In this document: in pieces, positions 11,601-23,091 of the stretch
Numbering within the stretch: the stretch's first letter is position 1
Layout: each line of letters opens with the position of its first letter
Source: Malania oleifera
Lineage: Eukaryota; Streptophyta; Magnoliopsida; Santalales; Ximeniaceae
NCBI RefSeq assembly: GCF_029873635.1
Contig: NC_080417.1
Coordinates: 32,786,214-32,850,213, forward strand
DNA: 64,000 bases
Direction: 5' to 3'
Made by a program: the position numbers and the translations under genes
The notes under the pieces: generated by a model
What the model was told of the DNA's origin: nothing
The model's input: the letters and a program-made list of their open reading frames with translations, nothing else
Database searches by the model: none

Positions 11601-14600
11601 CACTCATTTACTCATTTAGTAACACCCAAAAATCTAAGGTAGCATATAATAAGTCCTACAAAATTGTTGCTCCATTATCTGCTTTATGTGTAAGAAACAA
11701 AGAAGTGCACAGATACAGAAATATTCATCTCACATGCATCTCAAATATTCTTTTACACATCCATCACCATTTTTGGCAAAAAATACAAGGGACAAATTTA
11801 TGGCACTTAATTTATTCATATCATTAACAAAATTCATCTTCCTAATAGTTGGTGCTGCCTCTTCTTCCCCTTCATGCTTCTATTTTCCCTATTAAGATTC
11901 TCCTACCCATCCAGCGGCACAAAGGTGGGAGGATCAACGAGGAAAAGAGTTCCATGGACCAAATGAGCAAATAAACCAGCACTAAACATAAAAGGGAAAA
12001 ATGAAGTAATAAGTCAATGACCTACAGATTTTTGAGCTATCTCCCTTGCAACCATAGTTTTGCCAGTACCAGGAGGTCCATAAAAAAGCATGTTACGGAA
12101 GGGTGCCTGGTGAGATTTTGTGTTTGCTGTGGCTCGAGCAAGCTGCTCTATTCTCCTCTGCAATGAAGGATGGAGAATAACATTCCCCAAACTAGATTTA
12201 ATTCCTGCAGACCCCACTGACCCAGCTGCTGTACTATAATTTGAGACTTTATTTTTTATTTGGGAAACCATCCCTGACCATGGGAATTTTGCAATAGATG
12301 ACTCTCGGATTAGTGATGGTTGACCCAGTATCCGGTTGATATAACCCCAAGTCACTCTAGCACCTTCTCTGTAACCAAAAACATGTTAAAGGACAAATAG
12401 TTAGCATAGACCATTGCAAGTATGATTATTGGGGTATCCAAGCTATAAATCAATAAGGTTGCCCAGATCGGATTTTTTATTCCACCTATATACTGTCCAA
12501 TGCAACAGCTAAAAGTGAATCACCTATATCTATTATTGTGTTCTTTCTTTTTCTCTTCTAAATGTCCTCTATCTAAAAGAAAAAGTACATTAATAAATAT
12601 TCACATGCTAACTACAGCATGCTCACACTTTTTGGGAGGCTTGCAATACAGAATGGATTCAAGATCTTGATGATCAATATGTTATTTGTTGCAAAATAGT
12701 ATGGCAAGCCTTGATGAAATGAATTTAAACATCAGCACAGTTAAAAACATAACATAAATTTTGATTCATTTTAAGCTTTTAGCCTCCTATGTACAAACCA
12801 GCAAACAGAGTAAACATGAGTGACATGACCAGTTTTCACAACAATATAGTGGTGAACTGGTGATGCGGTGGCAAGTGGTAACTAAGACAGACCATTTGTT
12901 TCTGTTTAACAATCTGATTTTCTAAGATGCGTCTAGTGACATAACAATCAGATACTATAACATGCATCCAATATCTCTAGCAAGTCTAGCTCACATAGGA
13001 AACAATAATCACATATCCCAGTTGACTTAGAGCATGGTCCATGTCCTATTTTCAAAATTATCCATCGTTCTGTCTCCACACTGCAGCAAATCTCCATGCA
13101 ACACAATTTAATCTTTATTAGTGTGAACAATGCCACTACTGGTCCCCTAGGCCAAATTTATTGAATTCATTTCTCCTGAAAAACAAAACTTTGTTTCAGA
13201 TTTAAAAATGAAAAAATTACCCCTAAAAATCTTCCATATCATGTTCACCCTTTAACCATGTTCTCTAATATAAAAAGGGGGTAAATGACTTCGCTTCATC
13301 CATGCTCAACAGGGTTCAAAATGCATTCAAGTTTGTGTTTTTTTATCCACTGTCACCATTCTCTCTTTTAAGCAACATTTGGCTACTTGGCCATGCAAAA
13401 TATAGGTTCTGCTGCAAAAAAGCTTATCATCACAGCTTCAAGCATGCCTGGATAGGTTGCACCAATAATTGGTGCTAGAGCCGCACCTAATCCTTCTGTA
13501 ACTCAATAAATTCACTGTTTCCGATAAAAAATATAGATGGTTGTGAAAAACCATCAAACAGAAATAACTGCTGCTGGAAGTTGATCATTTGATTAAGTAA
13601 TTGAATAATATGAGATAAAAAAAATGGCATGAGGACCTAGTTGTATAAATTCCAGCAGCTAGGGCTGTGGCTCCTCCAACAGTCATAAACAACTTACTCC
13701 TATCGGTCAACAGCATCCTGAACCCACCTGCATGGTCCAGTTGAGAAAACAACTATATCAGAAAGGTCCCCTGATTTAACCCAAAATGCAAAAAAAAGAG
13801 TTTAAAGTTTAAACTCAACTAATATCTCGCAAAGGTATGATATTCAAGAAAAGAAATGCTATAGATGGGCAGGCTTTATAGCTAGAATAACAAGGGTGTT
13901 GACACATGCATTCTAATCTATTATGTGTCAACATCCTTGGAGTTTAAAGTATAAACTCAACTTTCATATCTCGCAACAGTACAATATTCTAGAAAAGCAA
14001 CACTATAGATAGCCAGGCTTTATAGCTGGACTACCAAGAATGTTGACATATGCATTTTGATCGATTATGTGTCAACATCGTAAATATTCTGACTTTAAAG
14101 CCCATCATCCAATCTCACAATAAAGAATTTTCCATTCCAGAAACAAGCTCCCACTTCTGAAGTTATGAGAGCATATGATGCTATGAACAGAGACACAAGT
14201 TTGCATTATATTTTGACTGATTTAAGCAATTTAAATCTTGAAAAATACAATGACATAAAGAGTACCTTAAATGATATTCATTTTTAACTAGGAAAACAGC
14301 GATATATTCATTTGTAGCTAGGAAAACAGCTTATGTCAATGTTGTCAAATCCAAGGAAATCAAGTAATCACAAAGGACAAAATTCCAAAGTCTGAAACTT
14401 TAAAGTAAGTTCGCAAGAGTGGACCAAAACTTAGCATCTATACATCATTGCCAAGCTAAGTTACCAATGAATGAGTTCATTGGAAACCATAAACACACAA
14501 CATGATTTGGCTCAAGACCCTTGTCCTATGAATGATATCTGACCAAGAAACAAAACAGATGCAGCTCAGTCATAGTAGAAACCACTTCTGTAGCCATGCA

Positions 14601-17600
14601 GAGCAGCTTGTGCTCCCTGCAAGTCTGAGAATAAGGCAAGGTGTATTACATACCTTCTATGTGACTAAAAGTTGTATTGATTGCAGCAAGCCACTTTTCT
14701 CTTTCACCATTTATCCGCTCTATAAGCATTCGCCTGTTATGATCCTCAGTCAATTTTGCTTCATGAGCCCGTCCTTCTGCTTCAGCCATGGCCTTCACTC
14801 TAATTGTTTCCCGTTCTATTTCAGATCTCTCTTTCTCAGTTTGGCGTTGTTGGGCTTGGATTTGCTCTTCAGTAGCCCGTCTTGCTTGTTCTTTCCGTAT
14901 AGAGGACTCTTCTTGCATCTTTACCAATTCAGCATTATGTCTCCTTTGAGCTTCATTATCTGTCTGCAAACCGTAATGAGACAGTTAAACTGCAGTTTTT
15001 TTATGACGAGCACTAACCCATGAGAATCTTTTTCTCTTCTTTACATAATTCCCAGACACCAACTAAAACAAAGTGCAGGCATGTTCTAGTTAATACCCAC
15101 ATGATTTTATGTGGATGCATAGAAATTCTTGTGTTAATAGTTTTTTTTCTTAGGCAACCATTTCCCCATGAAAAATATTGTCCAAACTGGTTACTCCGAG
15201 ATACAAACTTCCCCAAAAGATGTTCTTCCAGATGTAGACCATTCCCAATTACTGTTTTACTTGCAACCTAAAAAACTAAATGATTGAAAAAAGAAAATAT
15301 ATGTCTGTAATCTTGTTCTTTGGAAGTCAATTAAAGAGCGAGTGGGGAAAAAATAAAAAAAATCATTAAAAAGCATATAATCTTATTGAACTAGAGTAGT
15401 TGACAGTGGCGTTTTGGTCAATGAATCTTAGAACAATGAACATCAGGAGTATTCCTACAAAGAGTCTATATATGCATTATAAAGAAAGATGAATACAAGA
15501 AGAAAATGCATGTGTGCAAACCAGAATACAAGAAGAAATAAACACCAAGCCCCTCCCCACCCCCTTTCTCCCCAAAAATACAAGAACAATAACAACAAAA
15601 ACAACAAGAAGCCTTGAGTCCCACTAGGTGGAGTCGACTACATGAATCCTTTTCTGCCAATTCACCCAATCAAGGGAATTTTCCTCCGCTAGCTTAAGAG
15701 CTATTGAGTCTTTCCTCACTACCACATTCCATGTTATTCTAGGTCTATCCTTCCCCTCTTTCAATATCATAAACAATAACTCACTCACTCCTCCTCACAG
15801 GTGCACTGCTTGGCTGGCATTTCAAATGCCCAAACAATCTAAGCTGCCCCTCCCTTATCTTGCCTTCGACCGGTGCTACACCTAGCTGATTGGGTATATG
15901 TTTGTTCCTTAATTTATCTTTTAATGTTATACCACTCATCCACATTAACATTCACATTTTAACAACTTTTATTTTTTGTACATGTTTTTTCTTATTTGTT
16001 CAATATTCCAATCCATAAAGCACGGCTGGCCTTATAGCCATCTTATAGAGCAACCCTTTTAATTTTAAGGATATTCTATAATCACACAACATACTTGACG
16101 GACTCCTCCATTCATGTATTCTGCTTTTAACTCTATGTATCACATCCTCTTCAATTTCTCCTTCCCCTTGCATAATAGATGGAAGGAGAAATAGGTTCAT
16201 TAAAAAATCACTAAGCTGTTGTCCCTCTACAATCATGCAATGCATAATTCAGAATCATGGTACTGAATGCAGACTTGACAGAATTTAGAAGCAGTATAAG
16301 TTACAATATTTGATGATCAAACAAATATATTTATAAACTATTGCAACAATCCTGCTTTGCCAGAGGGCGGTGGGAATTTTTCTTTTTTTTTTTCCATTTG
16401 TTACACTAACTAGTTAGCTTCAAAACTCTCATCAGGTTCCAAGCCCCATAACATTTTGAACTCTAAACCAGGAAAAAAGGAGTTACTCCTTGCACCTGCA
16501 TCCGTTTTCTAGTCAACTCATCTTCATATCTCAACATCTGTGCCTTTGCTTGTGCTTGTTGTTGTGCTAAATTTCTTTGTTCTTCAGCAACTTTCTGCTG
16601 CCTTTCCTGCAGAGAAAATGCCATGTTAACAGAAAAAATAACAAAAATAAGTCTACGAAAGGCATGCATTAGTCATGCCAGGGAACTGGACATTTCAACA
16701 CTAGTTTCATACTAACGCAGTCCAAGTAATGAAACTGTGGCATGCAGATTATACATGGACGGAGAGTGTATTGCACATAACTTTAAAATAACAATTACTA
16801 CTACTACTACAACCAACTCATACCTAAACATTAAAATATATATATAAATAAGCAAAGCTAAATAACAGGTGCATGCATTAAATTGAACAAGGATAAACAA
16901 AAACAAAACTTGGTGTCAGACGGAACAATTAATGAGAAGAAATTGATATCTTTACAGAAAATACTAGTGGATTGTGATGGTTCATGACAATAAGCAAATA
17001 AACAATCACATAATACACATACCATCCTCCAAGAATGACATTGTTGGGGATGTGGCTCATATTCAAAGTGGATCACATGTACCGGAGAAAGATACGTTAC
17101 GCGAGGGGCAAAGGGACAGAAGCAAGGTGTTTTCTTCTACTCCAAACCATCGACGGTTTCCGTCAGCACAGATTACGTAAATTCAAATCAAGGGCTTGTA
17201 CATTGGGCTTATCTGGAGGATTTTCCTTCGGGGGATCGATACAAATGTAGTTTAGTTACACTAGAACACTTCTGTATGCATTAGATGTTATATAAACATC
17301 ATTATGTAACCCTAATGGGGTGAGAGAGACATTGATCATAGTGAAAACCTAAGTGTTGCTCCCGTGGACATAGGCTATTGCCGAACCACATAAATCTTGT
17401 GTGTTCTAGTTGTGTTTATTATTCTTCTTATCCTTGTTTGATTGCTTCTTGAGTATATTTCATCGTCGGGTGCTTGCATTAGGTTGTTGATTGATTCGTG
17501 TGTGATTGTGTGCTTCCACTACACGTGTTCAAGTTGAAAGAACGTCAACAAGTGGTATCAGATGTATTGGTTCTACAATGGCTAGGTATTTTAAATTAAG

Positions 17601-20600
17601 CTCGATGTGAACAAGCTCAATGGCACTGGTAATTTCGGGCTTTGGCAACGAAGAGTAAAGGATTTGCTAGTACAGCAAGGGATGTTGAAGGCATTATACA
17701 GAAAGAAGTCCGACGACATGAACGACACAAGTTGGAAGGAGCTTGAAGCAAAGGCAATTTCCATAATCAGGTTATGTTTGGCCGATGACGTGTTGCATCA
17801 CGTCATGGATGAGGACTCGCTAGCAGCGGTTTGGCTGAAATTGGAGCATCAATACGTGTCAAGTTGATTTCGAACAAGCTATATCTTAAGCAAAAGCTTT
17901 ATTGGCTTAAGATGGTGGAAGGTTCGAACTTGACTCAGCACATCAACACATTTAATCAGATCATTAGTGATCTGGGGCAAGTTGATGTGAAGTTTAAGGA
18001 GGAGGACAAAGCGTTGATGTTGCTGAATTTCCTACCTACGTCGTCTACGTACGAGAATCTAGTTATGATGCTAACTTGAGGGAAAGAGGACATCACGAGT
18101 GCATTGCTAGGGTTCCATCAAAGGAAGAACGCCAGTGATGAGGGTTCATTTGGTGAATGGTTTGTGGCAAAAGGTAATCAGGATCGTGGGAGAAGCAAGT
18201 CCTGGAGTGGATCAAGTGGTAATAAAACTCAATCCAAGAGGAAGAAGGACGTTCGTTGTTTTAAGTGCGGGAAACTAGAGCACATAAAATTGAAATGTCG
18301 AGAGTGGGAAAAAGGAAAGGCAAAAGCTCAAGGAGGTTCATCAAAATCTGTGAATGTAGTTGAAGAAGGGGACTCGAGGAGCAGTGATGATGAGATGCTT
18401 ACTGTTTCATCAGGTTCAAAACGCCTCACGAATTCTTGGATCTTAGACTAGAGATGTTCTTTTCACATGACGCCCAACAAAGCTTAGTTCACCACTTGCA
18501 AATTGGTGAGTCTCAGTCCTATTATGATGGGAAACGGTGCAGTATGCAAATTTGTCAGAATAGGGGATATCAGGATCAAGATGTATGACAGTGTGGTAAG
18601 GACGTTGTGTGGCGTAAGGCATGTACCCGGTCTACGGAAGAACGTGATATCATTGGGTGCTTTGGATTGTAACAAGTATAGTTACAAGTCCAAAGACGGG
18701 ATGTTGATGGTGACTGAGGGCGTATTACTAGTGATGAAGGGACAAAGGATAGAAGGGAATCTCTATATACTGTAAGGTAATACAATTGTAGGTAGGGCTG
18801 CAGCTAGGAGTTCTAAGTCAGGAAACACCGTTTTGTGTAATGTAACCACACACAAAACGGTGGGTATTTTTAACTACATTGGTATGGATGTTTGGGGACT
18901 GGTGAGCGCAGCATCACGGATTGGACATAGGTATTTCGGGTTATCACGAAAGATATGAGAGTATCTCATGCAGCACAAGTTGGAGTTGTTTGCGAGGTGC
19001 AACTTGTGGCTGAGGTGGAGTATCAAACTGAGAGAAAGTTCCTCAGGTCAGTTATTGTTGCTGAGTACGCTGATGTTCAAGGAATTTTGTGAGCGGGGCA
19101 TGGTGTATGCAGGGCTTGCAAGGGACTTCTTGGTGAAGTCAGCGAGTATGATGTGTTTCGCAATTAATCGATCGCCAAAGGTATCACTAGATGGGAGAGT
19201 ACAGGAGAGGCTTGGACTGGTTATGCGGTAGACTTTGGAGGTCCAGCCATGCACGTTTCTAGTGAGGTGGGATTTAGGCTTGGTATAACGTCTAAATGGT
19301 GCACCTTTCTAGTATATAAGAAGGATGAGTTCAAATTGGGTGATCCAATGGCAAACAGGATGACGATTGATGGAGACATGGCTTTAGGTGTTAAAGTCAT
19401 GGGTCAACGTACTCAGATAAATGAAGAGAAATGGGTGTCAGAAAGTTGTAGTAGCAGCAATGCGCATGGGGAGTTGGAGACTCAAGGAAGGAGTGCAGGG
19501 AGTTCTAACTCGGGAGACTTGCAGTATCACAAGGCAAAATGGAGCAGAAATGAGATTGTAATGCAACTGGAGTTTCAGATTGAGGGCAGAAATGCAGTGA
19601 GTTCAAACTCGGGAGACCAGCAAGAACACAATGGGCTCAAAGGTGCTATTCGGCCACCGCCCAGATGTGAATAGATGTCTTATGCAACCATCACTACCAA
19701 GGAGAATCCTACTACCTTTCAGGACGCAGTGCATGGCCAAGAGAAGGGTAGCTGGACAGATGTCATGGTGGAGGAGATGGAGGTATTGTATAAGAATCAG
19801 ACTGGGAGGTTGGTGGAGCTCCCAAGGGGGAAGAGGGAGATAGGCTGCAAGAGGACAAGTATTCTAGTTGTTTTATGTGAGTGACATGCCGATTGCTAGA
19901 AAGGTTCCAACTGAGGTAAATTAGTCGGGGACTCTATTGAGTATGGAAGTTGACATGAAAGTTTTGAGTGCTGCCAAGATTATTCTTGAGTTGGAGATTC
20001 GCAAAAGTAAAGTTACAGGGAGATTGGGATTATCTCAGGGTGATTTTGTAACTATGGGGAGATTGGTGTTATCTCAAGGCAGCTGTGCGGACAAAACTAT
20101 ATGTAGATTGTGGTTATCTCAAGGTGGTTTTAGGGATCAAGTGTTGGTGAGGATTAGCATGGTTAGTGTTAAACCGGTCACTAACACACCATTAGCAAAT
20201 CTAAGTAAACAGTCTACCACTCAGTACTCGAGGACAAACGGGGATGTTCGGATCGTGTCAAAGGGTTTCCTACGCTAGTGCAGTTGAGTACTTTGGGGGG
20301 CAACAGAGGGTTTCGTCAGTTATGAGGTTCGCAGATGAAGACTACACAGGACGCTTGGATGACAGAACACTTGCAACGGGGTATGTTGTGGGAAGGCCTA
20401 ATTGTTGGAAGTCCAGAGTACAGTCTCAGCGTGCACTGGTTGCAACTGGATCAGAGTTATTGGCAGAGACTAAAGCTACCAAGGTGGCATTGTGGTTTAG
20501 AGGATCATTCAAGGAGCTGGGTGTTCAGTTAGGTGAAATTCTTGTTACCACAGTCAAGTTCAAGTGTGGCTTGGACTTGATTTACATCTCCGGGTATTAG

Positions 20601-22654
20601 AGGGGAGGCAGGTCCCGATCTACAGGCCCAAGTGGAGCAGCGGTTATGCTTTCATATTTCTAAGTTGGTGAATATTTGCCGAGATGGAAATTATTGGGGA
20701 TGTGGCTCATATTCAGAACGAATCACATATACCAGAGAAAACTACATGACACAAGGGACAAAGGAGCAGAAGCAAGGTGTTTTCTTCTACTCCAAACCAT
20801 CGACGGTTTCCGTCAGCACAGATTACGTAAATTCAAATCAGGGGCTTGTACAATGGGTTTATTTGGACGATTTTCCTCCGAGGGATCGATACTGATGTAG
20901 TTTAGTTATACTAGAACACTTTTGTACGCATTAGATGTTATATAACATCATTATGTAACCCTATTAGGGTGAGCGAGACATTGATCATAGTGAAAACCCA
21001 AGTGCTACTCCCGTGGACGTAGGCTATTGTCGAACCACATAAATCTTGTGTGTTCTAGTTGTATTCTTTATTCTTCTTATCATTGTTTGATTGCTTCTTG
21101 AGTATATTTCATCATAGAGTGCTTGCATTACGTTGTTGATTGATTCGTATATGATTGTGTGCTTCCACTACACGTGTTCAAGTTGAATGAACGTCAACAG
21201 ACACAACATCCTTCTGGCACACAATTGAATTCAACGAATGGCAGTGCAAGTAAGACAAACATATGTACCTGAACCTTCACATGCATTTAAGTGAGTGAGG
21301 GCTAATAATGCAGGGGTACTCAGAATTTTTCTAGTTAGAGTCTTCCAAAACTACTTTTAAAAAATAAAACACTATTTATACAACATTCAAACACTTGTTT
21401 CAGAGTCAGGAAGGCCTAACAATATTTTAAAATAATTCTGAATGGAATTTTAATGATTGATAACAAAAGGGTCATCGACTAGTAACTATGCAAGCAAACT
21501 ATGTTGTGGAATCAACCAGCTAAGGACCACCACATCAACAAGTAAATGAAGTTTTAAAAGGTGATTGACTATATAGTTGAATCAATAAACAATACAAAAA
21601 CTTTAAGGTGAGGCTTCCACTGCAAGAGTATATCGCAACATTGAAGTTAAACAACAACTGGCACATTGAAGTTAAACAACTACCGGGACATTTAGGGATC
21701 AATTATCTTGAATCTGACTCCCCAATTTAAGCACTCATGACAAGCACTCTGTTCACTCATCAAGTCACTCCCCATGCATAAAACAAATTTTGGTAATCAA
21801 CCAAAAACATGGGACCATAGCTCAAACATAATTTCTTCCACTTCAATTCATTTGAACTAAAGTTGTATACATTCTACCAACTCAATTTCAAGATCTATTA
21901 ACAAAGAACATTCAAACGAATAGATTTCAAGTGACAACCATTATTGTGGTTTGTCATTACTTTTGCTGCAAATTTTCAAGGAACACAAAAACCATAATGT
22001 CAAATCAAGTCAGAATGACAGAATGCTACTTGCCCTCAAATGAACTCGAGGGTATAAATAAAACAGCTTACAATCTCAGTTTGAGCTTGAATGGCTTCAT
22101 GATGAGCCTTCTCAGCCGCCAACTCTGCCAACCGAGTTTGTTCCTGCTTTCTCATAACTTCAAAAACCTGACACCAGGAGGAAGGAAAACACCCTTTCAA
22201 TATTAATCAAAATTATAAAAATAAATAGACAAGGTCACCACCTCCTTCTGATTGCGTAGAAAGCTAACAAAAAAGCCGAAGCGCTAAGCTAGGCCCTGTT
22301 TAACGCTTAGTGCTTAGATGACAAGTGGTTTACATTTTCTCAGAAAACAAACATAGAATGTTGCAAGAGGAGTTGTAAAACATAAAAGAGCAAGACCTGT
22401 TTGGCGTTCGGAGAGCTGTTGATTTCTCGAAGAGCTTTGGCACCTCTCTCCAATGACTCTGGATCGAAACCGCCCTTGGGCTCTTCGGAGGAGGATTTAG
22501 CTTCCGTTTGGTCGGCCTGAGCCTGAGGAGGCGAAGACGAAAAGAAAGGCGAGAAGCGAAAGGGAGCGTCGGCGTGCGCGTGATTGGGGAAAGTGGACAA
22601 GGAGGCGACCGCGGCAGCCATAGCTGCGCAGGTCGATAGCCTTGAAGCAGCCAT
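6258..22654 (-). CDS. ATAD3: ATAD3-like mitochondrial AAA ATPase, eight exons
   Basis: Joined exons (minus): 22654-22397, 22167-22072, 16606-16496, 14963-14654, 13727-13637, 12368-12026, 11515-11367, 6768-6258. Every intron is GT-AG and the 1869 nt stay in frame, giving 622 residues, the usual size for plant ATAD3. Seen: Ala/Ser-rich N-terminus; long Arg/Glu/Gln-rich coiled coil (about 85-250); a short hydrophobic segment (about 270-288); AAA core with Walker A GPPGTGKT (386-393), Walker B LLLFIDE (440-446), sensor-1 region ATNRPGD (486-492) and likely arginine finger R500. Family knowledge: ATAD3 proteins sit in the mitochondrial inner membrane and affect nucleoid and membrane organisation; plant paralogues may differ in location. 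Nothing essential is missing, so the gene looks functional despite about 14.5 kb of intron. Confidence 0.95.
7415..8270. mobile_element. Possible TIR transposon or MITE in ATAD3 intron 7
   Basis: The left end (ATAGTTGTCAAA, then GAATCGTGAATC near 7440) reappears inverted at the right end (GATTCGCGATTC region; ends AACAACTACGAT near 8268). Between them is AT-rich DNA with no transposase. The terminal repeats are imperfect and I could not identify a target duplication, so the boundaries are approximate. Confidence 0.4.
8341..8698 (+). repeat. 5' LTR of the intron-7 element
   Basis: Terminal TG has become TA. It contains a TATATAAATAC box near 8458 and a CT run at about 8638-8668, and is followed within a few bases by the PBS. 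The exact 3' end is uncertain by a few bases. Confidence 0.7.
9910..10164 (+). pseudogene. Gag-like remnant of the intron-7 LTR element
   Basis: Encodes LRDEIRRHI.. and [15 protein letters not shown], resembling the end of the retrotransposon Gag domain in Ty3/gypsy proteins, where a TLEEAYQLALEAE-like stretch is common. No protease, RT or integrase motif remains. A second short frame (10666-10908) has no recognisable domain. Confidence 0.4.
10906..11179 (+). repeat. 3' LTR of the intron-7 element
   Basis: Starts TGATGG after a short purine tract (AACAGGGGAG) and ends CCCCAACA. It is shorter than the 5' copy because about 60-80 bp including the TATA region is missing. Confidence 0.7.
11367..11515 (-). 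CDS. ATAD3: ATAD3 exon 7 (Walker B)
   Basis: Residues 404-452 and two bases of codon 453, running from [12 protein letters not shown] through [14 protein letters not shown]. Acceptor TTTTACAG|GG, donor CGA|GTAAGT. Confidence 0.94.
12026..12368 (-). CDS. ATAD3: ATAD3 exon 6 (linker and Walker A)
   Basis: Residues 289-403: the conserved [13 protein letters not shown] linker, then [20 protein letters not shown] and Walker A. The donor is TCT|GTAGGT; it is the choice that joins KS to GLDYA of exon 7 in frame. Confidence 0.94.
12369..13636 (-). other. ATAD3 intron 5, no inserted element recognised
   Basis: An AT-rich intron of 1268 nt with GT-AG ends. I see no domain-bearing ORF, LTR or RNA gene. 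Confidence 0.6.
13637..13727 (-). CDS. ATAD3: ATAD3 exon 5 (membrane segment)
   Basis: Residues 259-289, including the hydrophobic stretch [16 protein letters not shown]. It is too short for an ORF call and was found by joining phases: acceptor GCAG|GTGGG, donor CTAG|GTCCTC. Confidence 0.92.
13800..14090. repeat. Tandem duplication of about 140 bp with hairpins, ATAD3 intron 4
   Basis: The blocks about 13800-13940 and 13941-14085 are diverged copies (GTTTAAAGT.TAAACTCAACT, then ATATCTCGCAA, then CAGGCTTTATAGCT). Each ends in an inverted repeat with arms TGTTGACACAT and ATGTGTCAACA: 13897-13907 with 13923-13933, and 14041-14051 with 14067-14077 (one base differs). Loops are about 15 nt. Confidence 0.8.
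14654..14963 (-). CDS. ATAD3: ATAD3 exon 4
   Basis: Residues 156-258 and the first base of codon 259. Charged coiled coil ([32 protein letters not shown]) ending [14 protein letters not shown]. Acceptor TTTGCAG|ACAGAT, donor GAAG|GTATGT. Confidence 0.95.
15580..16245 (-). mobile_element. RTE-type LINE, 3' end, in ATAD3 intron 3
   Basis: On the minus strand the frame at 16245-16000 reads [34 protein letters not shown], the end of plant RTE reverse transcriptases. Further frames, interrupted by shifts, read [31 protein letters not shown] and VDSTWWDSRLL, the expected C-terminal order. The element ends in a (TTG)n-rich tail (about 15608-15582), typical of RTE. It is 5'-truncated and broken, as usual for LINEs. 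Confidence 0.85.
16496..16606 (-). CDS. ATAD3: ATAD3 exon 3
   Basis: Residues 119-155, coiled coil containing [10 protein letters not shown] and RKRMQ, strongly typical of ATAD3. Acceptor TCTGCAG|GAAAGG, donor CAG|GTGCAA. Confidence 0.94.
17042..17550 (+). repeat. 5' LTR of the intron-2 copia element
   Basis: TGTTGGGGATG to CGTCAACA, 509 bp. The PBS begins right after the end. Confidence 0.9.
17607..18780 (+). pseudogene. Copia gag and start of protease, broken
   Basis: Gag (UBN2 type): [36 protein letters not shown], then a frameshift near 17866 to [13 protein letters not shown] and a stop at 18077. The zinc knuckle is [14 protein letters not shown] (about 18260-18300). The protease site is lost: after WILD a TAG (18449-18451) and Arg stand where the catalytic Ser-Gly would follow Asp. 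The flap-like [21 protein letters not shown] follows at about 18597-18660. Confidence 0.88.
18781..20600 (+). pseudogene. Copia pol remnants (IN, RT, RNase H), heavily deleted
   Basis: Scraps in copia order: [17 protein letters not shown] (integrase start, about 18890); FKEFCERGM (about 19075); [22 protein letters not shown] (linker to RT, about 19710-19780); [27 protein letters not shown] (RT, about 19880); RLWLSQGGF (RT end), present three times at 20020-20135; and WKSRVQ.. and LGVQLGEI (RNase H region, about 20400-20540). The RT catalytic core is absent. Confidence 0.8.
20692..21199 (+). repeat. 3' LTR of the intron-2 copia element
   Basis: 508 bp, closely matching the 5' LTR. The terminal TG has changed to TA, a loss of the integrase-recognised end. 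Confidence 0.9.
21200..22071 (-). other. ATAD3 intron 2, part left of exon 2
   Basis: AT-rich intron DNA between the copia insertion and the exon 2 donor. A plus-strand frame at 21931-22206 is antisense to exon 2 and not a gene. Confidence 0.6.
22072..22167 (-). CDS. ATAD3: ATAD3 exon 2
   Basis: Residues 87-118, beginning [10 protein letters not shown], the start of the coiled coil. Acceptor CAG|GTTTTT, donor ATT|GTAAGC, phase 0 both sides. Confidence 0.93.
22397..22654 (-). CDS. ATAD3: ATAD3 exon 1
   Basis: Encodes residues 1-86 from the ATG at 22654-22652, the first Met of an Ala-rich N-terminus. It ends CAG|GTCTTG in phase 0. An upstream frame reaching 22733 lacks this Met context and overlaps likely 5' UTR. 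Confidence 0.93.
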
Positions 22655-22900
22655 GGAAGATAAGCTTCTTCAAGCTCTGATCTGATATGTGTTTGGTAAA
22701 CAGATGACGGATACTGGGGTAATGTACGGACAAGAAACGTAGGGTTTAACGCCTGGCGCGAGCATAAACCTTCTTTCCTGGTCTAGGGTTTAAACGGACC
22801 AGTTGGTCATGTCCCAAACCAGCCAAACTTAACTGCCACAGTTTGCGTGGAGAAGAAACCAACGGAGCCCAACACATCGACGCCGACTTGCATGGTCCAA
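22655..22900 (-). promoter_or_regulatory. ATAD3 5' region with two teloboxes and a site II motif
   Basis: On the minus strand AAACCCTA teloboxes lie at 22747-22740 and 22791-22784, about 85 and 130 nt upstream of the ATG, and a TGGGCT site II motif lies at 22871-22866. In plants this combination is common in promoters of ribosomal and nuclear-encoded mitochondrial genes. The transcription start is not determined, and I see no clear TATA box. Confidence 0.6.
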
Positions 22901-23091
22901 AAATTAGACCAGGTTAGCTCGGCCCTTTCCGAGGAGAAAATTTTATATGCCACCGTGGCAGCAATCACTAAAACCGATAATAAAAACAGAAAAACAAAAT
23001 TAAATCACAAAATCAAACTAAATTAAATTTAAAAATTAATTAAATGTTATTGTTGTAAAAATAAGTCTAAAATTTATCAATTAAGGCCTAG
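22901..23091. other. AT-rich intergenic DNA between ATAD3 and the chromovirus
   Basis: No ORF or repeat recognised. It ends in CCTAG (23087-23091), the target duplication of the next element. Confidence 0.6.

Larger units (their letters stand above)
17042..21199 (+). mobile_element. Ty1/copia (Tork/Tnt1-like) element, decayed, ATAD3 intron 2
   Basis: LTRs 17042-17550 and 20692-21199 flank a shortened interior. PBS AGTGGTATCA follows the 5' LTR. Flanks GACAT (17037-17041) and GACAC (21200-21204) fit a target duplication with one change. The interior keeps gag, zinc knuckle, part of protease, scraps of integrase, RT and RNase H in copia order, but the whole element is only 4158 bp, so much of pol is gone. 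It is antisense to ATAD3 and lies wholly within intron 2. Confidence 0.92.

Noticed and set aside
12014..12355. The AAA fragment at 12014-12355 as a gene separate from the one at 6258-6794
   Set aside because: Exon phases, splice sites and domain order join them into a single ATAD3.
13897..13933. microRNA precursor
   Set aside because: The arms are only 11 bp; too short for a plant MIR stem.
14532..15023. Plus-strand frame of 163 codons
   Set aside because: Antisense to ATAD3 exon 4 and its intron flanks; low-complexity hydrophobic composition is from reversed coiled-coil codons.
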